Assembly: GCA_001510575.1 (NCBI GenBank)
Contig: LNGK01000012.1
Coordinates: forward strand, 119,986 to 183,985
DNA length: 64,000 bases
Direction of reading: 5' to 3'
DNA from: Knoxdaviesia capensis
Lineage: Eukaryota; Ascomycota; Sordariomycetes; Microascales; Gondwanamycetaceae
A program made the position numbers and the translations under genes. The notes beneath the pieces are model-generated. The model ran no database searches. It saw only the letters and a program-made list of their open reading frames with translations, and was not told where the DNA came from. This document shows, in pieces, positions 1 through 11,810 of this stretch (position 1 is its first letter; each line of letters starts with the position of its first letter).

Positions 1-1394
1 GGGGGGGGTTTCTTCAGGCCGTGGGCCAGATCATAGGAGTCTGGAGATATCCGTGGCCGAAACCAACGAGGCTGTGTCTGTTCAAGAATTTTTTTTCTTC
101 GTTAGTCGCCGCCGTCAATCGATCGCCTTCTACTGCCCTCCTTGGAAGATTTGCCTCCGCAACTAACAAGAGCTGCCGGTGGCATTCGAGACCTACTACA
201 CATGCCTTAGGATCAACCGCGTAGGGACATGTGTCTGTAGACAGTGTTCCGCCACCACTGTCTCTCCCCCCCTTTCATGTGAAGGCGCAGGCAAGCCGGC
301 CTCGATGTCGGTCTTCTGTATATCTGTGCATATAGTTTGTCGCCCTGGCCGCAGTCCGCCGTATCGCGAAAAAGCCATTCGTCACGAACTTGGTCTTCAA
401 GTGTGGCTGCGGGAGAGCAAAGGACATAAAACAGATTCGTAAGTGTTACGCTTGTCTTTCGTTGATGGAAAAGCCTCACTGGCCGGGCTGGTGGTCGGTC
501 ATCGCCACTGAACAAACACCTTTTTCCAAGGCCGGTATGACATTCTACAGTACATATTGAACTGGAATGACGACAGGCCGGAAGTATCTGCACAGCTGCA
601 GTCTGCCGCCGCCGCCGAGTTTAATTCCATGCTGGGCTGGGGTGATGCTAGAAATTTCCAGGGCGCAGGCTAAGCTTGTTTGTTGCAATATGATGTCAAC
701 TTGCTGGCGCGGCTGTGCTATCTGATTTTGTCTTTCTTCGTTCGTCAGTTTCTTTGCGTTCGCTCTGCTCTGTCAACAACCACCTGCGGCTTCACCGGGA
801 CCGAGGACCAAGGTCCCACGAACCGCACACCCCCCTAAGGGTATCAAAACCAAGAAAGCAAAACTACATCAGCGTGATCCATGGTGTGTGGCTTGACTTG
901 ATCATACACTCACGGCAGATGGCCAGAAAGTGATGCATGCATCCCCACGAAGGGAGTCATCATCACGAGAGGCAAACACAGGTAAAGGACCGTGGACAAG
1001 GCTATCTTGGCTGGCTGGTGCTGGGTTTCCATGGTATCCGCCCGCAGCACCAACCGGATAGTTTTGATACAGGGAACGGAAGGACACACAATCAATACTT
1101 AAAACATAACGCCGCGCTGTGAGGCGTTCACATGGGCAGAAGTGGAAAGGCGGAGCGGTGATGTGGCCTCCGAAATCCTGGCCTGGATTTTATGCCAGGA
1201 TGAAGTTGTCTCGGCCTGTTAGTCTTCTATCTAAGCTGTGACCTGGTTTCTGCCTTGGTGGCTATGGCTATGAAGATTCTCTCTCGGGGCCCGTGGGCGT
1301 TATTTGAAGGACTCTGGGGGTTAGGGTTATCCGGTTGGGGACTGCGAGTCCGTTCGCGTGTCTTGCTCCTCTTCGACCCAGCATTCGCCGCCCA
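1..1394. other. Gene-free start of window
   Basis: No reading frame here has the look of a conserved protein. The stretch starts with a G run and holds only short random frames. A telomere-like motif (GGGGTTAGGGTTA) lies at 1317-1329, just past the 3' end of the broken gene that follows. I see nothing else. Confidence 0.5.
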
Positions 1395-2870
1395 TTAAAC
1401 CGACATCTTCGCTCCAAGGCTCTTCCCGATATTCTCCAGGATATCTTCACCAACAGCCACATGTGTAGTTGGGCTAATTCCTTCGATACCGGTATCAGAG
1501 AGGACAAACCCAATGACCGAACCATCTTCTAGAGGCACAGGAGCTCCCGAATCCCTACCCCAAACGGCGTTGTTCGCCCGCGGCGGTACACGAAAAGTGG
1601 TGCTTTACCATCATGGTTAGCTGCACATAGCTCCCGGATCCGCGCCTTAGATACGGGCGGCTGCGCGGACTGCGGGGCGAAGAATGCGTCGAGGTCTATC
1701 CGGATATTACGTGGTACCAGCGGGATTTCAAGGTTGTGGCATACCCGCCGGGCAAGCTGTCTTTAGTCAAGGGCTTGGATAACCTTGGTGATATCCTAGA
1801 GAGATCCAGTTAGCGTCTTACTTCCCCGTCCGATGCTTTCTTGCAACTTGTGATCGACGGATGATAGCATGGTGGAGTGAATCGTTGGAGAGTGACTTAC
1901 TTCTTTCTGCTGCCATCGCTTTTTGCTGGTGACTCTGTACGAGACGAGAGTCAAGAATAATCAGAGCCCAATCGACTGGACCGTGGCCAGACGCAGGCTG
2001 CCCGATACCAGAGCTCTAGACAACCGCACCAAGGGCGTGGTCTGAGTCCCATAAGTCGGTAACATGGGCCCTGATGGCACCGAGACTCCGAGCCGTGTAT
2101 TCAGTTACGTCTATCTCCTAACACGTCCGGCTGCGAGAATGCTGCAATGTGATGGCAGGTTGGCCTAAAAACAACACTACAGCCTGGTGGTTCCCAGACA
2201 CAGCGGATATATCCGGACAGTGATCCGGAGCCTCTGGTGCCAGCCGGTGTGATACTACGTCCGGGCGGGACTGTGCCGTAAGAGGCGAATACCTCGTTGT
2301 TGAGTGCCATGTGACCGTTACTGCCACTAGAGTCTGCTCGTTCGGCGTCTGTGGAGGATTCCTCGGCGGGCCCGGTTATAGCCTCGATGTGCACATGGGG
2401 GAATTGTCTTCACCGTAAAGAATGAGCAAGCCAGCCACGGATATTCGGCCTTGGCCACCGCCTATCGCGGTATTCATGCTTGCCAAACAGGCGACTCGCG
2501 TTTCGATGACGTCCTAGATGTCGTTAACAAGAAGAGCTGCCCTGCGCGAACACCTCCGGTCCCGGCCGCGAGTGCAGCGTGATGAGCACCGTCGGCGGGG
2601 TTCCCACCGCGTTATGCAGCCACGCTCACCCGATACAGCCCCACCGAGCGTCAGTCGATCCCGGCTGCCTCGGACAGCGCTGTGATCCGCTCGCGGAGAC
2701 CGCCGTCCCGCCCGAAGGCCTCGCGGACTGGGTGCCGGCCGATGGGGTGCAGGAAGCGGCGGGCGGGTATTTGCCACGGGAGCGCGACCCTCACCGCGGG
2801 GCCTTCGGCGACCCGATGTCGCGAGCGGACGGCCAGGCAGGCCGGTATGCCATCGCCTATGTAGAAGTAC
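1395..2870 (-). pseudogene. Broken trypsin-like serine protease domain gene (RIP-like damage)
   Basis: Read on the minus strand in interrupted frames, this stretch keeps the three motifs of the chymotrypsin-like peptidase domain common in fungal effector-like proteins. A histidine motif TCHHIA is at about 2144-2161, after a glycine-rich SGSLSGYIR segment. An aspartate motif DWALI is at about 1960-1979. A serine motif DSGAPVP is at about 1538-1554, followed by a VIGFVLSDTG strand. Between Asp and Ser is a segment like V-x-x-x-GRTT-x-x-x-G, usual in this family. In-frame stops lie at 2514-2516, 2016-2018, 1796-1798 and 1763-1765, and frame changes occur before the His motif and before the Ser motif. 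All four stops are TAG or TAA, as C-to-T change of CAG/CAA by repeat-induced point mutation would give. The N-terminal part (2520-2870) is GC-rich and less certain. An intron could explain one interruption but not all. Family call is by pattern recognition only. Confidence 0.55.
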
Positions 2871-3396
2871 TGACCGGGGTTCGGGCCGTGATCTTCGGAA
2901 GACGCCTTCTATGGTGGGGAGGAGTAGGTAGCCGGGCTCGATATTGAGTGGTTGTATATCCTCTATTACGTGGACTTTTGGCTGCGGCGGATACGTCAGG
3001 TCCTTTTGTCTGGTGTTCTAGTTGATAATGTCGCTCATGGTGGGATACACGGCTGAGGTGGATCTCGGAGGGTGGCACATGTACGTCTTGACACGGGAGA
3101 GAGAAGATGGGATTATGTAACAAGAAAAAAAAAAAAGAGGTGTCGGGTGAGTGTTATACTTATAGGCACACAGGCAAGGTGCAGTTGTATAAGCCAGCGA
3201 GTCATATAGTGTGCTTTGCTTAGAGAGTGCCATGATTGATCAATTTCCCGGGCCCGACCGACCCCACTATTCCCGGAATCGGCAATCTTGAGAAACTTTG
3301 CTCAAACTCGACAACATATTTCAGGGGAAGTTTGTGGCCTGCCGTTTTTATTTACCCTCCCTTCGTTCTATATAGCTAAGGCACATAACACTGACC

Positions 3397-3606
3397 ATGG
3401 ATTCTCACTCTGGGTCCTCCCCGAACCCAGGCGAGACGTCCGGGGGGATTTCGAGAAGTGAAGACCTCCCTACTTACAGTTTCACGACAGTAGACAAGGT
3501 ATTCCGTGTCATAAATTGCACTACTCATGGCCGGGAGAGGCGGATATTATCATCGGCGAGACAAAATTACGCCATTTTGCAGAGACTAACTAAATGGACA
3601 AGGTAG
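3397..3606 (+). CDS. Small open frame, possible orphan or first exon remnant
   Basis: A 69-codon frame starts at an ATG after CTGACC and a possible TATA-like TATATAG at about 3371. The N-terminus is rich in Ser, Gly and Pro, and is followed by a short polar segment with LPTYSF. A GTATTC after GACAAG at about 3498 could be a splice donor, so this may be the first exon of a gene that is otherwise lost. I do not recognise the product. Upstream (2871-3396) I see no gene, only an A-run at 3124. Confidence 0.2.
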   Translation: MDSHSGSSPNPGETSGGISRSEDLPTYSFTTVDKVFRVINCTTHGRERRILSSARQNYAILQRLTKWTR

Positions 3607-3700
3607 ATTTCGGACATTACGGTGACATGTGTTATACATTCTGTTCTATCATACATAACAGGAGAAATACAATAATATACGCTACTCAGTAGAAAGCAAA

Positions 3701-5253
3701 TCACCGAATATCCACGCCGAGCTTCTCGACTAACTGGCGCGTGACACCCTCGTGCAAGTCATTCGTCTCGGCGTTGGTCAGCGTGCGCTCAAGGGACCGG
3801 TAGTTGACGCGGTAGCACACACTCCGCCGCCGGGTCTTCGGGTGGGTGAAGTCGTCAACGAGCTGCACGTCCTCGGCCAAGTCGCCAGCCACACCGCGCA
3901 CAACCTCCATCATGTCGTTCTCATGGAACGCGGTGCCATCTGCAGCGGAGGCATCCGCGGCGGCATCCGGCAGCCAGAACGACACGTCCTTCCAGCAGGC
4001 CGGGTGACGCGAGAACGGCACGAAGCGCCGCAGCGTCGACAGGTCGTCCTGCACGCCGCGGAACTGGCCCAAGAAGCGCTCGTCGCGCGACCAGAACAGC
4101 CGGATATCGGGGATGTGGAAGAGCAGCATGGCGAGGCGCTCGAGACCCAGCCCGAACGCCCAGCCGATCTGGTCCGGCACACCGGCGTTGATGAACAGGC
4201 TCTGCTGCACCACGCCGCTGCCGAGCACCTCCAGCCAGTCGCCCGCGTAGAACACCTCGAGCTCCCACGACGGCGACGTGAACGGGAAGTAGGCCTCGAC
4301 CCAGCGCGCGCGCAGCGGCTCGGCGGCGCTGGCGAGCAGCGCGTCGTTCTCGGGGCCGGGCGTGCCGGTGGCGGCAGCCGCCACGGCAGCGGCCTTGGCG
4401 CGCGAGAAGATATCCACGACCATCAGCTCGATGGAGCGCTTCAGGTGCGCGGCCACGGCCTCGGCCTCGGCGGGCGCGTGGTGGGCGGTCTGCAGCGGGT
4501 TGCGCTCGGCGTGGAACGGCGGGTTGGGGTCGTCGACCTGCATGGCGTGGGTGGGCAGCTTAGCGACGTCGTCCCAGATGACGTCGGCCAGGGTGCGGCC
4601 GGGCGGCACGGCGGCGCGCGACCACATGCGCGCGCCCTCCATCTGGTGGAACACGGGGTAGTGGCTGCGGTCGACGGCGTCGCGGCGGTAGACGTCGGCG
4701 GACACGAGGAAGCCGGGGCTGGCGTTGGCGCGGAAGATGTCGGCCTGGTGGGCGCTGGTGTGGGTGCGCAGCAGCGTGTCGCGGCTGAGGTAGTAGGTGT
4801 CGGAGCGGTTGCGGCCCGGGTGGTCGGCGGGGAAGCCGAGCGAGTCGAAGTTCTGCTGCGTCGAGACCACCGGGTGGAAGTGGTTGTGGTGGGTGTAGGT
4901 CGGCGCCGGGAAGTTGGCCTCGATGATCTGGCGGGTGATGGCCACCGGGTGGTCCTTTTGCAGGTGGAGCTGGCGGGACGCGGCAGCGAGCACGTTGGCC
5001 GGCGCGTTCAGCCAGGAGTCGGTCTTGAAGGTCTTGCCGGCGACTTCAATGGAGGACGCGGATGGTGAGGTCGAGGTTGGGGGGGAGGCGGCGGCTGAGG
5101 AAGCTGAGCGGGCGTGTCAGTAGATATTCCTCCGGGTCGATCAGTCAGAGAGAGAGAGAAGACGGGAGCGTATGTACCTGACGACATGTACCTCCATTGC
5201 CGGGAGAAGGTGGCCGGGCCCCGGAGCCGGACAGTTACCCGGATGAAGCTCAT
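3701..5253 (-). CDS. MSF1: Mitochondrial phenylalanyl-tRNA synthetase
   Basis: Class II aminoacyl-tRNA synthetase that charges mitochondrial tRNA-Phe as a monomer. Two exons, 5253-5178 and 5103-3701, give 492 residues. The 74-nt intron has donor GTACAT, a TACTGAC branch site and acceptor CTCAG, and joining restores one frame. The N-terminus (MSFIRVTVRLRG...) is rich in Arg and hydroxyl residues with no acid, as expected of a mitochondrial presequence, then a Ser/Pro/Ala linker. The core shows class II motif 2 (FHQMEGARMW) and motif 3 (GWAFGLGLERLAMLLF), then IPDIRLFWSRDERF. The last hundred or so residues (from FSRHPACWKDVSF to the end) match the FDX-ACB anticodon-binding domain found in the mitochondrial and not the cytosolic enzyme. 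Length is close to the family norm. The neighbouring DIC1 is also mitochondrial, but no shared control is visible. Confidence 0.95.
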
Positions 5254-7580
5254 GACGTGTGGGACAGGGGCGGGAATATCAAAGCTGGAGGTCTCCCGAC
5301 AGGAAATGGGGATGGGTCATGCTCTACCCACGCGGTCTCAAATCAATTGACACGCTGCGAGCTGTATGGAAGAAAGATTGCTTGCCCAAACCCTAAGACG
5401 CAGTGAAGTTTCTTCGTTTGCGATCGTGAGATCTCGAAATTCAGACGTCAAACGAGAAACGTATGCAGACTTTCGGTACAATAGTGACTAAAGGTAGAGT
5501 ACAAATACTTATGGCCCAAGCACGGGCCAAGACAGTACAAATTCACAGTGTGCTTTCCATTTTCACACTACCGTGAGGCCTAGGGCTCCGGCGTCGGAAC
5601 GGGCCCAACAAACAGCGAAGTGTCGTTGTAAACTGAGGCAAAGGACGGCAAACAGCGTGAGACATGCCTGAGACTTGCATATAAAGTATGAAATGCGAGC
5701 GCAGCCAGTGGTGGTAGATAGGACGGATATACTGTCGAGTCCGTACCTAAAGGGGGATGCAAAAAGACCAGGTGAGGTTGTTGAGGCTCAATAAGGAGAA
5801 CGTCAGACAGCCAACCAGTTGGAGCATGTGGGTGGCATTTTCCGAGACATCCTTTTTGTGCTGTTTTTTCCCTTTTTGTTTTTTTTTTCTTCAGCTGTGG
5901 GCGGTTACGGCGTATATCAGAGTGAACCTTAATCTCATAATACGCATATGGGTCGCTATTCATGCAAGGCACTGGCGATGTTGTATGCCTATAAAAAAAC
6001 ACGGTCCGGACGTCCACTTCCACCCGGCGATATCGGGAAAAGCCAAACAGCAGTTGGAGCTTCCGTCCAAACACATGGAAAAAAGAACCAACAGAAGGGA
6101 TCAGGACGCGAAGTATGTTCTGTTCCCTTTACAAATTGGAGCCGGGGCCGAAACCGAACTATGGGCTGATAGCGGGGCCGGGCTTCCATACCAGGGCTTG
6201 TGTTTGCTGGAAGTTGAGCGAGTTAATGAGTGATAATGCCTGTAAGAGGGAGACCCTTCTTAAGTCCGCCCAAAGTTGGGTCCATGCCTCTGAAAAGTAA
6301 AGTACCTGTCTACCTGTAAGCTGTAGGATGTGTTCCGTTCCGGATTTAGGGACGTGGAAAAGCCGAGATCGGGGGACGAGGAATGAAGGAAGGAAAACCC
6401 ACGAAACGCGGAATTATGATGCCGATGCGAGCCGGAAAGTCTGAGCGAGCCGTGAGTCATGTGATTGTGACCGAAGCCTCCATTCTCTTGCGACCTGTGA
6501 TCGTCTCCCGAGCCTGAATAATTCTTCCGAGCGAGAAGAATCTGTCTGAACTGGACGCACATCACTCACATCACATACTGACGATACGCGTAGAACGACA
6601 AACACATCCCGAGCCTTACAGCGGCCGCCGGCCCCTAAAATACCGGGCGGCCACGTCGAAACCCGCTATAATGCGTGGGGTTTATAGCGGCTGGCCTAGT
6701 AAATATGCGCTGTAGGCTCTCTTGGCTCTGTCAGCAAGGAACAGGGCGGGCGACCGAAAAAAAAAAAAAAAAAAAGAGCAGCTCAGTTGGATACCAAATC
6801 TTAGTGCCGATAACCCAGGACGAATCCTTGACGTCTTTTTTCAAGATTTTCTTCTTCCTCAGAAATCCAAAATTTTCTCCTTGCTCGCTTCTTCCCTCTC
6901 TCTTTTATTCATCTCCCCATCGAAATCCGTAATCTCCCCCACGATCATTTCTTTCCTCTCTCTTGGCTCTTATACCCTCGTGGGGCTTCGGAATTGCATC
7001 TGTCTCGTCTTCCTTTTCGACCTGAATCGGCGTGGTGATACCTTCATAGCTGACGTCTTGTCGGAAACGCGCGCGCGCTTTTAATTTAATTCCTATCCCA
7101 CTCTGCATCTTTTCTCGGCCTCTCTTTTCCCACTCTTGACTGTTTTTGAAGCCTCTGTCTGCCTCTTTAAGGGTTCTAGATCTTCCATTTGGATTCCTCC
7201 CGCCCCGGCCTTTCCCACCTAAACTCGCCCTCTCTCTGTGTGTGTCTCTCTTCTCTGTCTGTCTCTGCATCTGCTATTCTGGCTGTTGCTTTCCCAGCTC
7301 GCTATTTTTAATCCTTGCCGTCCGCCTCTTTCGCTTTTCACTGTCGCCCGAAATGCAGCATAGGTGAACCAACCACATTCGCCTCCTCCCCCCCTTCCTC
7401 TCTCTTTTTTCTTCGTAGCTTTCCCCTTTCTGCGCCTAGAGACACTGTCTGTTTTTTTTTTCTGTCGTTTATCTTGTCGGTTGTTCCCCGATCTCCGGTC
7501 TTCCGAGTATTCCCACTTTCCCGTTCGGCCCTCTCCTTTCCCCGGTCCGTCCGTGAACGTACCTCCCCCCCCGGGAAGCA
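5254..7580. other. Intergenic region with CT-rich leader
   Basis: 2.3 kb between divergent genes. I find no convincing gene in 5254-6800. An A-run is at 6759-6775. From about 6840 to 7580 the plus strand is strongly pyrimidine-rich (many TCTCT and CTTTC blocks), the usual look of a core promoter and long 5' leader in filamentous fungi, and it runs straight into the DIC1 start codon. Confidence 0.5.
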
Positions 7581-8836
7581 ATGGCTACTACCTCCCCCAA
7601 GATGGCTGCCGGTGGAACTCCCGGCCATCTGGCTCCGGTGCCGGCTGCTCATGCGCACTCGAAAGAGAAGCCCGTGATACGCTATCCTTTCTGGTTTGGT
7701 GGCAGCGCGAGCAGCATGGCTGCTTGCGTTACACACCCCCTTGATCTTGGTACGTACACCTTCGTCATCGTGCTGGCTAAGCTGCATCTGTCTGTTCTCG
7801 TACTAATATACCTCGTCCATATACAGTAAAAGTATGTTTGTCTCCCATAAATGGATATATGTGTGAACTGAGTTGCCTCCGATACCGGACCTCTCTTCTG
7901 TGGTTGACACTTGCTTTCGACTCTTTCTCGTGACCTTCCCCCCCGTATTAATATGACCCCTTCCTATATGTAGGTCCGTTTACAAATGCGTCATGGAGAC
8001 GCTCCTAAGAACATGTCCGGCACCGTGTCCTACATCGTCCGCAACGATGGCATCCGCGGTTTGTACAGCGGACTCTCCGCCGCCCTGCTGCGCCAACTCA
8101 CCTACTCGACCGTGCGCTTCGGCGTATACGAAGAGCTGAAGGCCCGCGCCTCGAAAGACGGCGCCCAACCGTCATTCCCCGCGCTGGTGGCCATGGCGTG
8201 CGCTGCCGGCTTCCTCGGCGGCGTGTCGGGCAACGCCGCCGACGTGCTCAACGTGCGCATGCAGCACGACGCCGCGCTGCCGGCCGCCGACCGCCGCAAC
8301 TACCGCCACGCGCTGGATGGCATGCTGCGCATGGCGCGCGAGGAGGGCCTGGGCTCGTGGTTCCGCGGCGTGTGGCCCAACAGCGTGCGCGCCATCTTCA
8401 TGACCTCGTCGCAGCTGGTGTCGTACGACACCTGCAAGCACCTGCTGCTGACCTACACGCCCATGGAGGACAACCTGACCACCCACTTCTCGTCGTCGTT
8501 CTGCGCCGGCGTGGTTGCGGCGACCGTGACTAGCCCTGTCGACGTCATCAAGACCCGCGTCATGTCGGCGAGCTCGCCCCACCATGATGTGGTGGGCGTG
8601 ATTAAGGACCTGTACAAGGCCGAGGGCCTGCGGTGGATGTTCAAGGGCTGGGTGCCGAGTTTCCTGCGTCTGGGACCGTAAGTGATCTCTCTCTCCCCCC
8701 CTCTTTCTCTTCTGCCGTTTTATAGTCGTACATTCAACTAACCCACACACTCTCTAGTCACACTATCTGCACATTCGTCTTCCTCGAAATGCACCGGACC
8801 GCATACCGCAAATTCATGGGTATCCCCGATGTGTAA
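7581..8836 (+). CDS. DIC1: Mitochondrial dicarboxylate carrier
   Basis: SLC25 inner-membrane carrier expected to exchange malate or succinate for phosphate. Four exons: 7581-7749, 7827-7831 (5 nt), 7974-8677 and 8758-8836, coding for 318 residues. Each of the three repeats carries the carrier signature: THPLDLVKVRLQ in repeat 1, split across exons 1-3; GNAADVLNVRMQ in repeat 2, with Ala where the family usually has Pro; and SPVDVIKTRVM in repeat 3. The segment RYPFWFGGSASSMAACVTHP and the ADVLNVRM form are typical of the Dic1 subgroup. Exon 4 ends the sixth helix (RLGPHTICTFVFLEM). The microexon is required to keep the DLVKVR motif and is flanked by CAG and GTATGT, with a TACTAAT branch site in the preceding intron. 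The start ATG was chosen because the frame upstream is the CT-rich leader. Confidence 0.93.
7827..7831 (+). other. DIC1: 5-nt microexon of DIC1
   Basis: The five bases TAAAA lie between an acceptor CAG (intron 7750-7826, with TACTAAT close to its 3' end) and a donor GTATGT (intron 7832-7973). Joined to the flanking exons they give Leu-Val-Lys-Val-Arg, exactly the conserved core of the first carrier signature. Skipping the microexon would remove the essential Lys and shift the frame. Confidence 0.85.
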
Positions 8837-9911
8837 ACCCTAACTCACGTCAACCCTCACCGTCGAGCCTCCAAACCACCTTCCGAACTCAATCTACCTA
8901 GACAATGTCAACCACCCCCTTATTCTCCTCTGTATCGTTCATCTCTTACTTTCGCCTTATCCTTCTCCTTCTACCACTCTTCCGCGTGCCTCCTGCCCTG
9001 CCCCCTCATGACGTGACGAGATGCCATAGTCCCAGATACCCAATCCTCACCCTACGCCCTCATATATCTCTTGTTCTCTTATCTGTCTTCTCTCTTCATT
9101 TGGTTTTTTTTTTTGCAGACTGGTTTATATATCGAACAAACCTCGAAATAAAAACCAGTAGCACTCCGTCCGTACTTCTCTTCCCTGTTCTCAACAATCC
9201 CCCTCCCATCTCCTCTCTGCAACGGCTGTTTTACCTTCTCTGACACGATAGACCTGCGGTGGCTTCCTGTTTTTTTTTCTTTCTTTTCTTCTTGCTCTTT
9301 TTCGGCTGTGCCTCTTCGTGTTTTTGTAAACTGGTTGGATCTTTTTGGAAAGAAGGGGAGGGAATCCCCCAGACTTGGACGCGGACCTGTCTTCTCCGCG
9401 GCCTCTCAGGTGGACTGTGTCATGCTTGGCTGATGTAGAGGAGACCATTTTCTTTTCTTCATCTTGGGATAATGTTTTTTTTTGTACACCATGGACTTTG
9501 ATAGATATACACAGTCAGGAGAAGCCTCTCTGTTCTAGACATTTTAGAGTTAGAGTCGGTAATATTGTATTTTTCGGGTTGGTCGAACAGAACATCCATT
9601 CAGGGCGGAAATTTTATTCATTAATTTGTTGAATTACGAGAGAAGCAAAAGACGTGCACGTAGAAAGGTTGAGAAAGAAGAAGGGTTCATTACCAAACTA
9701 CGGAAAAGCCCAGATACGATTTACCATGAAAAAAAGAGAACGCCAAAACTCTGTGCCGTTGGTCTACTGTACCCAGTCCAGTAACAAGCAAGAAAGAGAA
9801 CACCAAAAATCCGTTAAAAACCCCCCCACGATGTCTTCAATTTATGACTTTTCACGCATGCATCCTCAGAAGCTGACCCAAGGAAGAAAAAAAAAAAAGA
9901 AGCAAAACTAC
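8837..9911. other. Intergenic region between convergent genes
   Basis: Shared 3' region of DIC1 (+) and RPB3 (-). It holds AACCCTAACTC just after the DIC1 stop, pyrimidine-rich tracts to 9300 and A-rich sequence at 9660-9900. I see no coding frame with conserved features. Confidence 0.45.
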
Positions 9912-11153
9912 CTAGTTCCACCCGCTCTGGCCCGACTGGCCATACGGCGTGGTGGTGTTGAACGGGGTCGTGCTGGACGCGCCGCCCCACGCGCTCTGGC
10001 CGCCACCGCCTCCGTACGGAGTGGTGTAGCCCTGGTCCTGCCAGGGGTTGGCGCCGTCGGGGTTGCCGTCGGGGCTGCGCGGGCCGCCGTAGTCGCCGCC
10101 GCTCGCACCGTAGCCGGGAGGACCAGCGTTCTTATCATCGTCCTTACCGCTGATGGTGTGGAGCAGCTGGGCCAGCTTGTTCTGCAGCACCTTGATGCCG
10201 CCCTGGATCAGCTCGTTCGGCTCGAGGATGCCGACTGTCTCGACTTCGAAGTAGAAGCGTTCCGGCACCGCGTCGTAATCGAAGGGCTCGTCGGGGTTCG
10301 GCGGTTCTTCCCAGTCGGCGTGCTTGCTCCGGGGCCTGGGGGTTGGGTGCAGAAGCGTTAGCTAGCAGTCAAAAGAGGGGCTTGCGGGGGCGCGCAGTCT
10401 CGCCGACACGTCGAAACAGAGCTAAAGACAGTGGATAGTACATACCATTCAATCTCCGGATCCTCCTCGTACCACATATCCAGATGGTGAAGCTTGTTAT
10501 GGGGATCGTATTCGAAACCAACGGCCGCCACGGGCATCCACTTGGCGTGCTCCTTGGCGATGCCCTTCTTGGCAATGCACATGATCTTGAGCTCCTGGTG
10601 CTGGCGCAGCTTGCACAGCAGCGAGCCGTTGCCGTCGGGGTCGGTGACGATGGGGGTGCCGAGCACGGCGCTCTTGCGCGAGCCGACGAGCTCGAGGTCG
10701 CGCGCGTACACCTTCATGCCGTCGGGGTCGGTGCACTTGACGTGCAGGCTGAGGCGCACGCTGCACTGGTCGCAGTACTGGTCGCAGTCGCAGTCGCGCG
10801 AGTACAGCAGGTCGTCGACGTCCTTGGAGTTGAGCGGCGTCAGCCCCAGCCGGTGCGCCAGGAACTCGTCCGCCAGCACCGACGAGTTGCGCTCAACCTC
10901 GATGATGTCGATTGCCAGCGTCGGCACCTCGGCGTGGATCACGCGGCGGATCGAGTTCGCGAACGAGAGGTCGCAGCGTGTCATTTCGAAGTCGACGTTC
11001 AGCGGGCCGGCCTGTGGGCGGTCAAAACCTGCTGTTAGCAACCCGTGATCTCGCGAGTCAAAAGTCAGAAATGGCGGCTGGGGGCACACTTACGCCGCTG
11101 AGCTTCACCGACGGGCCCGTGGACTCGCTGTCCATCATCATATCGAAATCCAT
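9912..11153 (-). CDS. RPB3: DNA-directed RNA polymerase II subunit RPB3
   Basis: Alpha-like subunit that forms the assembly platform of RNA polymerase II with RPB11. Three exons, 11153-11094, 11011-10446 and 10335-9912, code for 349 residues; the frame is continuous across both introns (donors GTAAGT and GTATGT). The Met/Asp-rich start (MDFDMMMD) is typical. The alpha-motif region reads CDLSFANSIRRVIHAEVPTL and LADEFLAHRLGL. Four Cys at residues 94, 96, 100 and 103 (CDCDQYCDQC) are the RPB3 zinc ligands, which distinguishes it from the AC40 subunit. The C-terminal tail is Gly/Pro/Thr-rich and disordered (PYGQSGQSGW), as in other filamentous fungi. It is divergent from SOF1 with 657 bp between the start codons. 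Confidence 0.96.
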
Positions 11154-11810
11154 CTTTGCAGGTTGTGATATCAATCAACCTCAGACGGAGTTTCTTCACA
11201 GGTGTCCAAGATTATGGTAGTTGGACCGTTGATGGTTGAGAGTTGGGTGGGTTGTTGATGGGGGAAAGGAAAAAAAGATGTCAAGAGGCTTACAAAAGGT
11301 GATTGGCTATGTTGACATATTATTATAGGCACTAGGCCATAACCCTAAGTTTACCTAATCCATGTGACAAACTTAGGTGACTGTGATTCGCAATAAGAAA
11401 GAAAATCCCAGACTACATACTCAAGCCTCAGGTTCACATAAACCTTCATTTAACTCATTTAACCCGAGGATTATATCTGGAAATTTTGAACCTGATGCTG
11501 CGATATGACTTCGAATCTTCTATGACCCTAAGCATCCTTTGATAACCCTAAATTCAGGAAAAAGCCTATAGAATGGACCCACAAATTCTCCATGCCATAA
11601 CCAATGACAACCTGGAACACTATGGTATCGATAAGCTGATAAGCAGCCCACCTGCCTTGCTTTTTTTTTTTTCTTTTTTTTTCTTTTTCTGGAGGTTTGG
11701 TTTAGATCAACCACACCACGAACTGCCCGGTTCAAAGCATCTTCAAAGCCGAATTTCATAGCCAATACATTTGAACTTACCTACTCTACGTCTACAAGCC
11801 ATCAGCAATC
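11154..11810. promoter_or_regulatory. Bidirectional RPB3/SOF1 promoter with CCCTAA motifs
   Basis: The only space between two divergent start codons. It contains AACCCTAAG at 11341-11349, CCCTAA at 11526-11531 and AACCCTAAA at 11544-11552. A T-rich tract at 11660-11690 lies nearer SOF1. In several fungi the Myb-type factor Tbf1 binds RCCCTAA upstream of genes for ribosome production. That it does so here is inference. Confidence 0.55.

Noticed and set aside
3752..5068. 438-codon plus-strand frame
   Set aside because: It is the reverse complement of the Phe-tRNA synthetase coding sequence, which has clear class II motifs on the other strand.
9654..10361. 235-codon plus-strand frame
   Set aside because: Its second half is antisense to the last exon of RPB3 and the first half is A-rich intergenic sequence.
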